This document shows, piece by piece, positions 23,770 through 38,025 of a stretch of DNA of 64,000 nt. Within the stretch, counting starts at the first letter, position 1. Each line of letters opens with the position of its first letter. This DNA comes from Hyperoodon ampullatus (lineage: Eukaryota; Chordata; Mammalia; Artiodactyla; Ziphiidae), in contig OX457074.1 in NCBI GenBank assembly GCA_949752795.1, positions 3,547,527 to 3,611,526 of the forward strand, in the 5' to 3' direction. Both the position numbers and the translations under genes were made by a program. The notes under the pieces are model-generated. The model saw nothing but the letters and a program-made list of their open reading frames with translations, had not been told where the DNA came from and did not search any database.

Positions 23770-24624
23770 TAAAACCCTACTAGATGACAATTAAGAATAT
23801 AATGCTGAGTGAATTTCTCAGGAAGGGTACTTTGATAGTCCCCCTACTGAGCCCCTCCAAGCTTGAGTATGTGTCTATCTAGTTTCATATAAACTTAGCT
23901 GTGGGCATGAGGTTCTAGGGTCACACTCTTTCCCTTTCTTCACCTTTCTCTCAACTTAACCTCTTGAAGTCTTACCCTTATCTTCTGGTCTTCAATTTTG
24001 TGGAGGAGAAGTCTGATACCAGCCTGATATATTTCTTTTATAACCCATTCCTCCCACTGCCTGCCTGGATGTTTATAGGATATTTTTCTTTGCCCTCAAA
24101 AATGTCACTAGATAATTTCAAGGTTTTAGACTTTTTAATAATTTTGCCTGGTATTTAGTGAACCCTTTTGATCTAAAGACTCAGGTCTTTAACTTGAGAA
24201 TGTTTTTTCTATTGTCATTGCTTCTACTCCATCTCTTTTATTCTGTCATACTAGGATTTATATTATAAATATATTAGGCCCCTGATCTAGTCTCTGTGTT
24301 TCATCTCTTTTATTGTCTCATCCGTCAGTGACTTCATTACAGTTTTAAATTCAGCATTTATTTATTTTTAAAAGATTTCCATGTATTTTTCCTCATCACT
24401 CATTGTTTCATTTTCATTACATCTGTAAATCTGGCTTATAGGCATAATGACTTTTTGAATGTTGTTGAAAATATGATTAGAAATTTTCTAAACATTTCTG
24501 TTCTTTAATAATAAATCTACCTCAGAGGGAGACATTTTCTCTAGTTCTTCAAGATCTAGTTTTCTTTTTGAACTTTGTTTTCTCATAGGTCCTGTATATA
24601 TTTTTTGTGATAAGTTTGCCTAGG

Positions 24625-24800
24625 TTCAAATCCTGACTCTGCCACTTTCTTACTAGTATTTAACTTTGGGTCTTAGCTGTAAAATGGGGATAATAATAGT
24701 ACTTATCTCATAGAATTTATATGAGGAATAAAGGACTAAATATTTGAAAAGAACTTAGAATCATATCTAGAATGTATTACACACCATATGTTTGGTAAAT
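24625..24800 (+). repeat. MIR, plus strand
   Basis: Forward MIR text: ggttcaaatcctgactctgc, then gtaaaatggggataataata and a 3' part around aaaagaacttagaatcat. Confidence 0.85.
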
Positions 24801-24893
24801 AAAATTAAAAATTGTTTTTTCTTTGAGGAAGTCCTATTGATCTCTCTTCTTGCAGTTCCCTCTCCACAGGAAAACTCCTAGGCATGGCCTTTT

Positions 24894-25099
24894 TTTAAAA
24901 AAATAAATTTATTTATTTCATTTATTTATTTTTGGCTGCACTTGGGCTCAGTAGTTGGGCTCTAGGGTGCAGGCTTCAGTAGTTGTGGTGCACGGGTTTA
25001 GTTGCTCCGTGGCATGTGGGATCTTCCTGGACCAGGGATCAAACCCGTGTCCCCTGTATTGGCAGGCAGATTCTTAACCACTGCACCACTGAGGAAGTC
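24894..25099 (-). mobile_element. tRNA-derived SINE (CHR-2/Bov-tA-like), minus strand
   Basis: A/T-rich tail at the left, ttggctgcacttgggctca body and reversed head ctgaggaagtcc at the right. Perfect 17-bp target-site duplication cctaggcatggcctttt at 24877-24893 and 25100-25116. Confidence 0.95.
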
Positions 25100-25653
25100 C
25101 CTAGGCATGGCCTTTTGCTTGGGTTGGTGGTTCATCCTCGCTACTCCAAATTAGGGGAGGTTTGTAGGGGTTCTTTCAGGATCTTCTTCATTTCCTTCCT
25201 TCCTTGGATCAGAGTCCAGTGATTATTTCTATGAGAAACTTTTTGGAGAAAAGAGAGAGGAAGTTAGCTTCCCTGCTAACTTAAGAAAGACATGTGTTCC
25301 TTACCTTGTTATAGAATGCTTGGTATGTGTGTGTGTTTGTGTAAAGATAGTATTTTTGTACTACTTGTCAGTTGAAAAAAAATGAAAGGTTTAATCTTCC
25401 CCTTCTCCCTTTCTGTTTTTATAAACAGAACTATTTTCTTAATTGGTAGAAATATTTTAGTTTCATTGTGGGTATAGCCTAGATGTTAACTGGGCTGCCC
25501 AGGCCTTTTGAACTCTAGGCAAGATCTACTCCCCATTGTGGAAGCCCAAACATCTCCTCAAGATCTGGGTAATTCTCAAGGGACATGCATTCTCAAGGTT
25601 ACTTTTGCTTCCAGGGTCCCCTCCTTCCATGTGTGCTTTCTGTAGGCCTAAAC

Positions 25654-25865
25654 TAGCGGTTCCCAAATGGGGTGATTTTGTCCCATGGGGGCATTTGGCA
25701 ACACTTGGAGACATTTTTTGTTGTCACAGCTGGGGAGGGTGCTATTGGCACCTAATGGGTAGAGGCCAAGGATGCTGCTCAGCTTCCTACAATGCATAGG
25801 ATAGCCTCCACAACAAAAAATTATCCAGCCCCAAATGTCATTAGTGCCAGTGTTGAGAAACCATG
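25654..25865 (+). mobile_element. MER20-like hAT-Charlie DNA transposon, near full length
   Basis: 212 bp. Starts tagcggttcccaaatggg and ends gtgttgagaaaccatg, with internal ttggcaacacttggagaca and ggtagaggccaaggatgct. Flanked by an 8-bp duplication typical of hAT insertions (gcctaaac / gccttgac, two mismatches). MER20 rather than a sister family is from memory. Confidence 0.75.
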
Positions 25866-25873
25866 GCCTTGAC

Positions 25874-27127
25874 ATATATCCTGGCCTTCAATTTCCACAA
25901 AGACCTACCCACATGAAGTCTCTGTGAGTGTAGAAGACATCACTGGAGAGTCAGAGGGTGCAGGGAGAGGGAGGAAGGGTTTCCACTGCAGTAATGCAAA
26001 CGATTTCAAATTGAATATTAGGCATTCCTTTTCCTAAACCTCCTTTTCCCACTCCAGTCATCAGACAGTGCCTTCTGGCCTTTCACCTGATGTAGTTCTC
26101 AGCCTTATGCTTTCTCACTGGCACTTTCTCCCTTTATCCTATCTGGAGCAAAACAACAAAAAAATTTTTTTTCCCTTGCTGCATGGAAAGGTAGTTTAGC
26201 TATCTGTTTAGTGGTTTAGGTTCCCACCAACACCCACACATGGAGAAACAAATTACTTTGCCAAACCATGGCAATTCTCTTCCTAAGAGGAATTCTAGTG
26301 CCAGCTATTAAGATAATAACATTTTTACCTCATTATATAAGTGTAATACTTAAACAATTTTTAATCATTTTAAATACAGGAAAAATAAGTTTCAAGTTTT
26401 ACCATCATCTGAGAATCTTAACGTATTGACATAAGTATCATAGATCTAATTTTTTCACGTTATAAACCATTACACTGTACAGAAATCCTATAATTTCTGC
26501 TACGTTTATTCATATTTATTTCCCCTGTGTTTCCAAGTTCATTGCTTGCTTTTCCAGTTTGTCAGTGCTGCATTATAGGTTAGGTGATTATAACAGATGG
26601 CTTTTCAGGTTTGGAGTCTTTGAGTTCCACTGTTTAATTTTACTATCCAGCTTTTACATGGAACATAGGACAGATGTGGGCTTAGAAACAGAGTGGTCTT
26701 AGCATCCAGAGAGCAAGCTTTCCTGAAGGCTTATGGCTTTGATAAAATCATTTATGAATTACTTAAATTCTCATCTAGGGTCTCCTCCTAACATTGTTGA
26801 TATTCTAATATTAGTATGTTATAGGGAAATAAAATTTTTATTCACATAATAGGAGCTTTACTAAAATGTATCCAGTGGCACATATTTATACATACTTAAA
26901 CCAATATAGTAGTTGAGTTGGAATTAATTAAGGTACTGTATATTATACTTCAAGTATGAGGAGTATCCTGGATACTTAGAAAGCTACAGAAAATCTCTCT
27001 GAACTGCATTGTAACAAATGTCCTTAAAACCACTCTCTCTTTAAAGTAAATTTTCCTTTTTGATAACTCTTTGTGTGAGCCTCTTCATCCATCGATTCCT
27101 CCCTCTCTTTCTTTCTTCCTTCCTTCC
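25874..27127. other. Intron 1, no element recognised
   Basis: Unique, AT-rich intron sequence with no gene or clear repeat seen. Confidence 0.45.
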
Positions 27128-27814
27128 CAGTACTTTATTAAGGTATGATTTATATACATAAAATGCACTAATGTTAAGTGTTACAACTGGATGACTTTCA
27201 TGTATGTATGACTGTGTGACTGTGTGACTACAACCCACATCAAGACATAAACGTTTCCATCTCCCTAGAAAGTTTCCTTTCCAGTTCTGGAACTTCATAG
27301 ATCAGTATGATCTCTTTTGAGTCTGTCCTCAGCATAATGTTTTTGAGAGTTATCCATGTTGTTCTGTGTATCAGATTTATCTTATCCTTTTGCTAAGTAG
27401 TATTCCATTGTGTGAATATTCCACAGTTTGTTTATCCATTCTTCTGATGAACATTGAGTTGTTCAGTTTTGAGTTATTATGAATATAGCTGCTGTGAGCA
27501 TTCTTGTATAACTTGTTTTGTAACATAAACAGTCATTTCTCCTGGATAAATATCTAGGAGTGGAATTACTTGGTCGTAGGGTATGAATACATTTAATTTT
27601 ATTGGAAACTCCAGTTTCCCAAAGTGATTGTACCTATTTTACAATCCCACCAACAGTGTATGAGAATTCCAAGTGCTCCATTTCCTCACCAACACTTGGT
27701 GTTGTGGTCTTTTTATTTTTAGATATTCTGGTAGATGTTATGGTCCAGGTATTTTTTTAATTACAAAAATAACTTATGGATACATTTTTATTGTAGAATA
27801 TTTGCACAACATAC
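27128..27814 (-). mobile_element. Old LINE-1, minus strand, left part
   Basis: Antisense L1M 3' region: ggatgactttcatgtatgta, tagtattccattgtgtgaat, ctaggagtggaattacttgg, then aatcccaccaacagtgtatg. The last 70 bases probably belong to a second antisense copy that resumes at 30851. A younger LINE-1 is inserted after it. Confidence 0.75.
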
Positions 27815-28482
27815 AAGTATATAAACTACTTGACCTAGCCACAGCAGTCAGACAAGAAAAAGAAATAAAAGGTATCCAAGTTGGAAGGGAAGAGGTAAAA
27901 TTGTCATTATATGCAGATGACATGATACTCTATAGAGAAGACCCTAAAGGCTCCACAAAAAAACTATTAGAACTAATAAATGAATTCAGCAAGGTAGCAG
28001 ATTACAAGATTAATATACAGAAATCTGTTGAATTTTTTTACACTAACAATGAAATATAAGAAAGAGAAAGGGAAAAAAACAATCAAAATAATCCCATTTA
28101 AAATTGTGTCGAAAAAATACCTAGGAATAAACCTAACCAAGGAGGTGAAAGACCTATATGCAGAGAACTATAAAACAATGATAAAAGAAATTGAAAATGA
28201 TTCAAAAAAATGGAAAGATAGCCCATGCTCTTTGATTGGAAGAATTAATATTGTTAAAATGGCCATACTACCCACAGCAACATACAGATTTAATGTGATC
28301 CCTATCAAACTACCCATGACATTTTTCACACAACTAGAACAAATAATCTTAAATTTTTTTATGGAACCACAAAAGACCCAGAATTTCCAAAGCAATCCTG
28401 AGGAAAAAGAACAAAGCTGGAGGCATAACCCTCCCAGGCTTCAGACAATATTCAAAGCTACAGTAATCAAAACAGCATGGTA

Positions 28483-29379
<897 letters not shown>

Positions 29380-30316
29380 TGACAAAGGAAGCAAGCATAT
29401 ACAATGGAGAAAAGACAGCCTCTTCAGCAAGTGGTGTTGGGAGAGCTGGACAGCCTCATGTAAATCAATAACGTACATTAGAACACTCCCTCACATCATA
29501 CACAAAAATAAACTCAAAATGGCTTAAAGACTTAAATATAAGACATGACATCATAGGACGCCTAGAAGAGAATACAGGCAAAACATTCTCTGACATAAAT
29601 CGTAGCAGTGTTTTCTTAGATCAGTCTCCCAAGGCAATAGAAATAAAAGCAAAAGTAAACAAATGGGTCCTAATCAAACTTATAAGCGTTTGCACAGCAA
29701 AGGAAACCATAAACAAAACAAAACAAAACAAAAAGCCTAACAGAATGGGAAAAAATATTTGCAACCTGTGGGACCAACAAGGGCTTAATTTCCAAAATAT
29801 ACAAACAGCTTATACAACTCAATATGAAAAAAAACAAAACAACTCAATCCAAAAAGTGGGCAGAACAACTAAATAGACATTTCTACAAAGAAGGCAACCA
29901 GATGGGCAACAGGCACATGAAAAGATGCTCACCATCGCTAATTATTAGAGAAATGCAAATCAAAACTACAACGAGGTATCACCTCACACCAGTCAGAATG
30001 GCCATCATCAAAAAGTCTACAAATAATAAATACTGGAGAGGGTGTGGAGAAAAGGGAATCCTCCTACACTGTTGGTGGGAATGTAAATTGGTGCAGCCAC
30101 TATGGAGAACAGTATGGAGGTTCCTTAAAAAACTAAAAATAGAACTACCATATGATCCAGCAATTGCACTCTTGGGCATATATCTGGAAAAGACAAAAAC
30201 TCTAATTTGAAAAGATATATGCACCCCAGTGTTCATAGCAACACTATTTACAATAGCCAAGAGATGGAAGCAACCTAAGTGTCCATCAACAGATGAATGG
30301 ATAAAGAAGATGTGAT

Positions 30317-30339
30317 ACACACACACACACACACACACA
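30317..30339. repeat. (CA)n microsatellite in the LINE-1 3' region
   Basis: Uninterrupted CA repeat, about 11 units, where other copies in this window read catatata. Confidence 0.95.
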
Positions 30340-30696
30340 ATGGAATATTACTCATCCATAAAAGGAATGAAATATTGCAATTTGCAGCAACATGGATGGG
30401 CCTAGAGATTATTGTACTAAGTGAAGTAAGTCAGAGAAAGACAAATATTATATATCACTTATATGTGGAATCTAAAAAAATAATACAAATGGACTTATTT
30501 ACGAAACAGAAACAGACTCACAGACATAGGAAACAAACTTATGGTTACCAAAGGAGAAGGTGGGGTGGTGTAAATTAGGAGTATGGTGTTAACAGATATG
30601 CACCACTATATATAAAATAGATAAACAAGGATGTACTCTATAGCACAGATATTCAATATCTTGTAATAACCTATAATGGAAAAGAATCTGAAAAGA

Positions 30697-30701
<5 letters not shown>

Positions 30702-30750
<49 letters not shown>
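30702..30750. repeat. (TA)n microsatellite in the LINE-1 3' UTR
   Basis: About 24 uninterrupted TA units following gtgtg. Confidence 0.95.
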
Positions 30751-30752
<2 letters not shown>

Positions 30753-30850
30753 GAATCACTTTGCTGTATACCTGAAGCTAACACAATATTGTAAATCAGC
30801 TATAGTTCAATGAAAAAAAAAAGAAAAAAAATAAGTATATAGACTACTTG

Positions 30851-31085
30851 GTTTTTTAACATAGCACCATTGAATACCTTTCCATATGAATCTATGTATA
30901 TATTCATGTATATATATTCATTTTAAACTGCTGCACAGTATTCCAAAATTTTTTAACTGTTCACCTATTGAAGGATGTTTAGATCATTTCCAGATTTTTT
31001 TGTATTTCCACAGTGCTGTAGAGAACATATCTGCATCTTTGTGTACATATGAAAATATTTCTGTAGGATAGATTCTTAGACTCTC
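30851..31085 (-). mobile_element. Old LINE-1, minus strand, right part
   Basis: Antisense L1M text continuing from the left side of the younger insertion: cacagtattccaaaattttt, aaggatgtttagatcatttc, then tctgtaggatagattcttag. Confidence 0.65.
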
Positions 31086-31089
31086 AAAT

Positions 31090-33950
31090 GGAAGATTGCA
31101 GAAGTGTTAATCCTAGATTTGTAGACTAGCCAGTAGTTAAAACTTAATCCAAAGTACTATCTGTGTTTTCGTTCCTGGTTTTTGTTTTCTCTGTACTGTG
31201 AGTATATAGGTATTGTCATTTTTTTCCCCTTCAGGAGGTAAGAGAATGAAAAATACAAACACACATTTCTTGGGTCATGGGGCAGAAACAATCAGCAGGT
31301 TGAAGCAAACCACAACCAGAACATGCTGACAGTTTCTCTATTGTATGCTGACAACTTCCTGCAAGCCAAAACAAAGCTGGTGGGTATGACTTTAACCTTG
31401 CCAACAAGTTTTACCTCTTAACAAAAAGCAAAAAATATATGCCTTAAGGATTAAAACTAATTGCCAGATTGAAAATTTAATGCAAGGTTTAAAACAAGTT
31501 CTAAGCAAACTAAAAGTCATTTTCCCCCACTGTGATACTTTTATTTAATTGGTGTGAAAATAGGCAAGACAAGGTTTCTATGAAGTCTTCCATCGTTAGA
31601 ATAGAAAAATTAACACTAAAGTTTCAGAGGTTTGATTTTAGTGAGATATTTAAGTCACTGCAGAAATACTAATGGTCAGATACCTTCAGCATATTTGTAA
31701 TAAGGAATCCGAAATTATTATTTTTTGTTTGTTTCTACCAGAAGCTGTCAATGAGACTTTGTAGAAGTTGGATCAGCAACCAGGCTGGTTTTTTCTGTAA
31801 AATAGCAATATGTTACATAAAGGGATAGTTGTGACATTTAATTAAATACCCAGACAAATAGAATACTCAGGTATCTAGAATGAAATGTGGCCTTATGTTA
31901 CTTCCAAGGTAGAGATTGTTTTGGTTTGGCGGGCATGATGTGCTAGGCATGGCAAAGTGGGTGGACATAGTCTGTTACTGGAAAGGACTTCTTACTGTTA
32001 GCGGCTCACTCAAGGAAGTCCCGAGGATGATGCAGATCTTTACCCCCTGCCTACCACATCAGTCCAAGCAAAGGACTCCTGGGATGGGTCCCTGAGAGGA
32101 CTCCCTCCTCCCTTTGATATCCCCTTCTCTTCTCCACAATCTCAACAAACATTTTCTACACCCCTCCTTTCTCCAAACAGGCTCCCATCTCCATCCTAGA
32201 GGGGTGATGTCTCATCTTTAAGGCTTTAACTCCTTCAAAGTGTTCAGAGTGAAGCATCTATAAGATAAATTAAACATTTTGATTAGAAAAAAACGCTAGG
32301 TATCATTGAAAATTTAAGAGATGAGGCTGAAGTAGTATCCTGCTCCTACAATTTTTAAAAAAATAGTGAATAGATTGTTTTCTAACGTTTACTTAGGTAT
32401 TTTCTTTTAGACCCCTTTTTTTTATGGGAAAAAGAACCATGTTCTTCAGGTTGATTTCCAGGGCAGCCCATTTTTAAAAACTATTTTGTGTCCCTCTTTG
32501 TCAGCGGGAACACACCCTTTATCCCCTGTTCCCTAAGTCCAAGCTCTGATGTTGGTGTTGTGACTGGGGAGTGACTCCAGTGGGCAGGACTGGGAAAGGT
32601 ATGAGGAGCTGGGCGGGAGCTAGGTTGGGGTTCCCAGGATTAGGGAGGAGACTATTTAATGAGCCAGAATGAGAGCAGGAATGGGCCTCACCTAGCGGGG
32701 AGGTGAGAGCCAGTGCAGGGACCCAGAGCAAAAGGAGAACAGAATTTCCTCTCATCTCCCTCTCTTCCTCTCCTGTCTCCTTACTTCCGACCCCATCTCC
32801 CATTGAGAGCGTGGCTGCCAACAGGCTTGGACGTGCTATGATAAGAGGAGGGGGCTATGAGATGGGGTGAGGAGTGATGATGGAAGTCAGCAGGAGGTTG
32901 TTGAAGTATAGTGACTATCAAAGCAGCAGCAGTGAGAGAATGGATATTTCTGTGATTGTGTTCAGCCAGGACAACCATTCACATTTAAAAAGTGTTTGCA
33001 AGTACTTGGGGACTTTTTAAAAAACATCTAAATAGAGGGTCTGAAATACTGCCCAGCATTAAACTTAATAGAGTTAATTTGGTGAGTCATTTTAGCCTAT
33101 GCCAACACTTTTTGCATGTAGACAAAAATCTCATATTTTCTTGGGTATAATGCCAATATAGGCAGAAATTCACGGCACCCTTCTTTTCAGAAATGTGAGT
33201 TCTGCTTTAGTAGTTCAAATACTTTTGCAAAATATCCCCTCTGGGAACACTTTGATTGGTTTTTGGTTGGTGGAATTGTTTTCAGCAGCATTTGGCCATT
33301 CATCCTGCCTTCAAATAGAAGATTGATTGAAGCAAACTTTTGAGTTTTAGAAACAATATATCAACAAAAAAATTGTAACTGTTAAAGAACACCAACTTAA
33401 ATATTTTGTTCTTTCTATGTATTAGGAGCATTACTTAGAAAACAGATGGAGGCAACCTTTATTTTTCACTAGTTTGAAAAATGTGACACATAGGATATCA
33501 TTCTTCTCCAAATAGAAGAGTAGCCTCATAAATGGACAAGGTCAGAGGTTTGGGAGGATGTCAGAGACTTTCGCCAGTCTACAGAACCTAGGGATCTTGG
33601 GTGCATCCTGTCAAGTCAGAATCTTTTCATCTGGCCTTAGGCCGTGCAGTGGTTTCTCCCGGGGCTGTGATGATTATATCATGTCTACAGGGTTCCACAT
33701 ACCCTCTATCCCCTTGTCCTTCTTTGTTTTCTTTTTCTATCTTCTTTTCCTACTCTGGTTTGCTGGAATAGATATCCATAAGTTGCCTGGAAGCTGAGGG
33801 AATCTATGTTTTAGGGAAGCTGTGAATTATAATAGGAAGATGCATCTTTGCCAGAGCTGTTTACCTTTTAACCATGAGACTTAAAATCATTGTATATTAC
33901 TTTTAGTACAAATACTGTATATTGCTACAAGCTTGCCTTCCAGAATAATC
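31090..33950. other. Intron 1, largely unique
   Basis: No gene, exon or clear repeat recognised in about 2.9 kb. 32500-32980 is more GC- and purine-rich than its surroundings. Confidence 0.45.
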
Positions 33951-33959
33951 TTTCATCAC

Positions 33960-34396
33960 TGTCCTCTCACCCCTAACCTTTATATGTTCTGCCCTCCAAG
34001 TCAGAATTCTTTCAGTCTCTCCAACTGAACTAAGATCTATCACCTCAGGACCTTTGCACATAATGTTCCCACGCTTATGCCATTCTTTCCCTCATTCTAC
34101 CACCTCCTCCCCATCCCCAGCATACATACTTGACCTGCTAATCTGTGGGTTTCAGATGAAAGGTCAGGTCTCTGAGAGATCTCCCCTGACTTACTTCCCT
34201 CTAGACGAGTTGCGTCTGCCCTAGGCCTGTGCCCCTCTCACTTTTCTTATTATAACTCATGTCACAATTTATTCTAATTGTCTATTTAAGTCTTTATTCT
34301 TTGGTAGACTGTAAACTTTTAGTTTAGATCCATCTTGTTCACTTTTTCAGTATTTAGCATGTAATAAGTGCTCAATAAATATTTGTTAAAGAATAA
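33960..34396 (+). mobile_element. LINE-2 3' end, plus strand
   Basis: Characteristic L2 sequence: caggacctttgcacataatg, tcagatgaaaggtcaggtct, agactgtaaacttttag and the terminal gtgctcaataaatatttgtt. Confidence 0.88.
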
Positions 34397-34879
34397 AGGC
34401 ATTCAGAAAAAAAGTGGCATTGTTTATGGGATGTTTCTGATTTTGTCTTTTCTCTTTGGTGTGAGGACATTTACACCAGTGTGGTATTGCTCACTGACCC
34501 GTCAAAGGTAACAAGGTGTAGACCCTGTAACATCAAGTATTACGTGTAGTGAGTGCTGTGATGTCAGAGGCACCTCAGGAGTGTTCTTACTCAGTTCGTG
34601 GTGTTTTTCACTCTGGGTTTTGCAGTTGCAGGAGCCTAAGGCATCCTGATGTGATAGGACATGATGTTTATATTAAAGGAGTTCTTGTTTGTACAAGGCT
34701 GATTGCTTAATGGAAAACCCACCCAGAGAGAGTGGTAAGCTTGGTTAAATACAGGAGGTGAAAATCTCTTCCTTGTTCAGGGGTGAGTAATGTGTTTCTG
34801 AGCAGGGTTGCTCAGGCACCTTCAGGTCATAATCACTGTAAGTAGCATCATCTTGCAAATTGAAAGGCAAATGTATTAT

Positions 34880-35060
34880 ATGTTGGTCTGTAATTTTCTT
34901 TCCTTAATATCTGTATCAAGTTTTGATATCAGGGTTATGCTGGCTTCATAAAATGAGTTGGGAAGTGTATAAAATACTAGATGTATAATCCCTCCTGTAG
35001 CTCTTGCTTTTGACTTATTTATGTTTTCATGATTATAAATTTTTTCATCTAGTGAGTTGT
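34880..35060 (-). mobile_element. Old LINE-1 ORF2 fragment, minus strand
   Basis: Antisense ORF2 signature: gatatcagggttatgctggc, then ttcataaaatgagttgggaa. Confidence 0.7.
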
Positions 35061-35590
35061 GGGAGTATTTTTAGATCAGGTTTAAAAAAATAATGAGACA
35101 GATGGAAGAGATTGTCTTTGTGTCATTTTATTCCACTTGCAGCTGAAGGAACAAGTACTTAAATTAACAAGTGGCCCTCTAAAGTGTTTTGAAATGAAGC
35201 CTTCAAAAAAGTAATTTAAAGTGAAACTTAAAAAGTAAAGTCATAATAAATTATCAAATATCCCCCCAATGAGTTGGGGGATAATTATATCCTGTTGATT
35301 CTGTTTTAGCAGTTTTAGTATATACAAATATAATTACATGGGATATTTTACTTATAAGCATTTAATAAGGAGAGTAGAAGTTCAAAATAATATATATATA
35401 TCTACATTTATCATCTGTAGGCATGAAGTATTCATTTTAACCATCCATCTCTCACAGGATCTCTATTCCCCACTTTCTGTCTGCTTGGGTGGTCTCCTTT
35501 CCTATTCCCAGCTATGAACCAGCACAGCCCACTACCGCTGAGTGAAATGAAGAGGAGGGAGAAAAATTAATATCTGTCTATCCAAGCTAA
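35061..35590. other. Intron 1, unassigned
   Basis: AT-rich unique sequence with a short TATA-type run at about 35390. No element recognised. Confidence 0.4.
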
Positions 35591-35599
35591 GAGTAGTAT

Positions 35600-36900
35600 T
35601 ACATTATGCTTGCATAGTGATTTTAATTTTACTTATTTTTTCATATTCTAAAACACATATTTTAGAACATTTAGAAAATACAGAAAAGTATGAAGAAGAT
35701 GATAAAAATGACTTGTAATTCCACTACCTAGAGATGACCATTGTTAATATTTTGGTGTTTATCACAGTACCTGACTGACCTATAGGAGGGACTCAATAAA
35801 GATTGGGTTAATGAATGAATTTAACCCAGTCCCTCCCCCCTTCTTCTGGTAAAATGTGAAGCTTATATCATATACCACTTTAAAGAATTAATAGACTAGT
35901 TTTTAGAATAGCTTTAGATTTACAGAAAAATTGAGCAGGTAGTACAGAGTTCTCCTATTCCCCTTCCCCCCAGTTTCCTCCATTATTAACATTTCACATG
36001 ACTATGATACATTTATTACAATTAATGAACCAATATTGATATGTTACTGACTAAGTCTGTAGTTTATTCCATTTTCCTTAGATTTTACCTAATGTCCTTT
36101 CTCTTTTCCAGGATCCTATCCAGGATACCTCATTTAATTTATTTCTTTGGACTCCTCTTCTCTGCAACTGTTTCTCAAACTTTCCTTGTTTTTGATGACC
36201 TTGAGAGTTTTGAGGAGTACTGGTCAAGTATACGGTAGAACGCCCTATATTAGAATTTGTCTGATGTTTTTCTTATGATTAGACCAGGGCTACAGGTTTT
36301 TGGAAAGGAGATCACAGAAGTAAAGTGCCATTCTCATCAAATGTCGAGGGTACATACTATCAGCATGATTTATGACTGTTGATGTTGACTTTGATCACCT
36401 GGCTGATACAGTTATTGTCAGGTTTCTCCACTGTCAAGTCACTCTTTATTTCCCCTTTCAATACTGTACTCTTCGGAAGGAAGTCTCCATGTGCAATCTA
36501 CACTTAAGTGTTGGGAGTTATGCTCCTTCTTCTTTAAGGTGGAGTATCTATATAACTTATTTGGAATTCTTCTGCACTGGAAATTAGTGTTTTCTCCCCC
36601 CCATGTATTAATGTATTCAGTTACTTCTTTATATCATTGTGGACTCATGAATACTTATACTTTGAGTTATAATCCAATGTTACCTAACTTTGTTGCTCAA
36701 ATTGTTCTAGCTTTGGCCATTGGGCGCTCTTTTACTTGGCTCCTGGGCTCCTTTTGACATGCCCCATGAATTGTGTGTGTGTGTGTGTGTTTTGGGCACT
36801 TCCTTACTTTCTAGCACTACAAGATGCTCCAGGGTCATCTTGTATGTGTCCTGCCCCAGTCCTAAAAGCAGCCATCTCTCAAAAAAGTGTTGGTTCCTTT
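35600..36900 (-). mobile_element. Old LINE-1 3' region, minus strand
   Basis: Antisense L1M 3' UTR: tttagaacatttagaaaata at the left (with an L2-like tactcaataaag piece at 35790), gctttagatttacagaaaaa, tcctccattattaacatttc, then ctttggccattgggcgctct. A short TG repeat is at about 36775-36790. Subfamily and exact joints are uncertain. Confidence 0.65.
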
Positions 36901-37139
36901 TACTGAAGATTGGTATTAGAAATCAATATCTGGGTAGTAGGTGTGCTCATTGTCACTGGAATGTTGTTTCTTTTAGGCCTTCTCAGCTGACAAAGCAAAG
37001 AAATATATGTGTGCAAGGTAGCCCCACATATAAATATATCTATAAGCAATTTCTATATATAACCACCTGTATCTATACAAAGTTAAACATGAGTTCTTAT
37101 TGATGTCTTCAACTCTTAATTCATTTTAGACTCCTTACT

Positions 37140-38025
37140 ATTCTTTTTTTAAATTAAGCTCACATTGTTTTATAACATTATGTAAGTTTCATTTGTACAT
37201 TATATTTATAACATTATGTAAGTTTCATTTGTACATTATATTTCTACTTCTGTATACATTACAGTGTGCTCACCACCAAAAATTTAGTTTCTATCTGTCA
37301 TGTACAGTTGACCCCCTTTTACCCATTTCACCGCCCCCCCACCCCCAATAACCAATACTCTGTTCGCTGTATCTATGTGTTTGTTCTTTTTGGTCTGTTT
37401 TGTTCATTTATTTGTTTGTTTTTTATATTTCACATATGAGTGAAATCATACAGTATTTGTTTCTCCCTCTGACTTATTTTGTTTAGCATAATACCCTCAA
37501 GATCCATCCATGTTGTCACAAATGTCAAGACTTCATCATTTTATAGCTGAATGGTAATATATTGTATTTATATATACCACATCTTCCTTATCCATTCATG
37601 TACTGATAGCTGTTTCCATATCTTAACTATTGTAAAAAATGCTCTGCTGAATATAGAGGTACATATATCTTTTTGAATTAGTGTGTTTGTATTCTTTGGA
37701 TAAATACCCAGAAGTGGAACAGCTGGATCATATATTAGTTTTTTTAATTCGTAATTTTTTGAGGAATCTCCATACTGTTTTCCATAGTGGCTGCACTAAT
37801 TTACACTCCTACCAACAGTGCATGAGGGTTCCTTTGTCTCCACATCTCCTCCAGCACTTATTACTTCTTACCTTTTTGATAATAGTTACTCTAAAGGGTG
37901 TGAGGTGATATCTCATTGTGGTGTTGATTTGCATTTCCCTAACAATGATGTTGAACATCTTTTCTTGTGTCTGTTGGCCATCTGTATGTCTTCTTTGGAA
38001 AAATGTCTATTCAGCTCTTCTCCTT
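37140..38025 (-). mobile_element. Old LINE-1 3' region, minus strand
   Basis: Antisense L1 3' end: cacatatgagtgaaatcata, tagcataataccctcaagat, ctttggataaatacccagaa, then catactgttttccatagtgg. A 36-bp tandem duplication lies at its left end. Confidence 0.85.
37171..37242. repeat. Perfect 36-bp tandem duplication
   Basis: 37171-37206 and 37207-37242 are identical (each starts tataacattatgtaagtttc). Two copies only. Confidence 0.95.
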
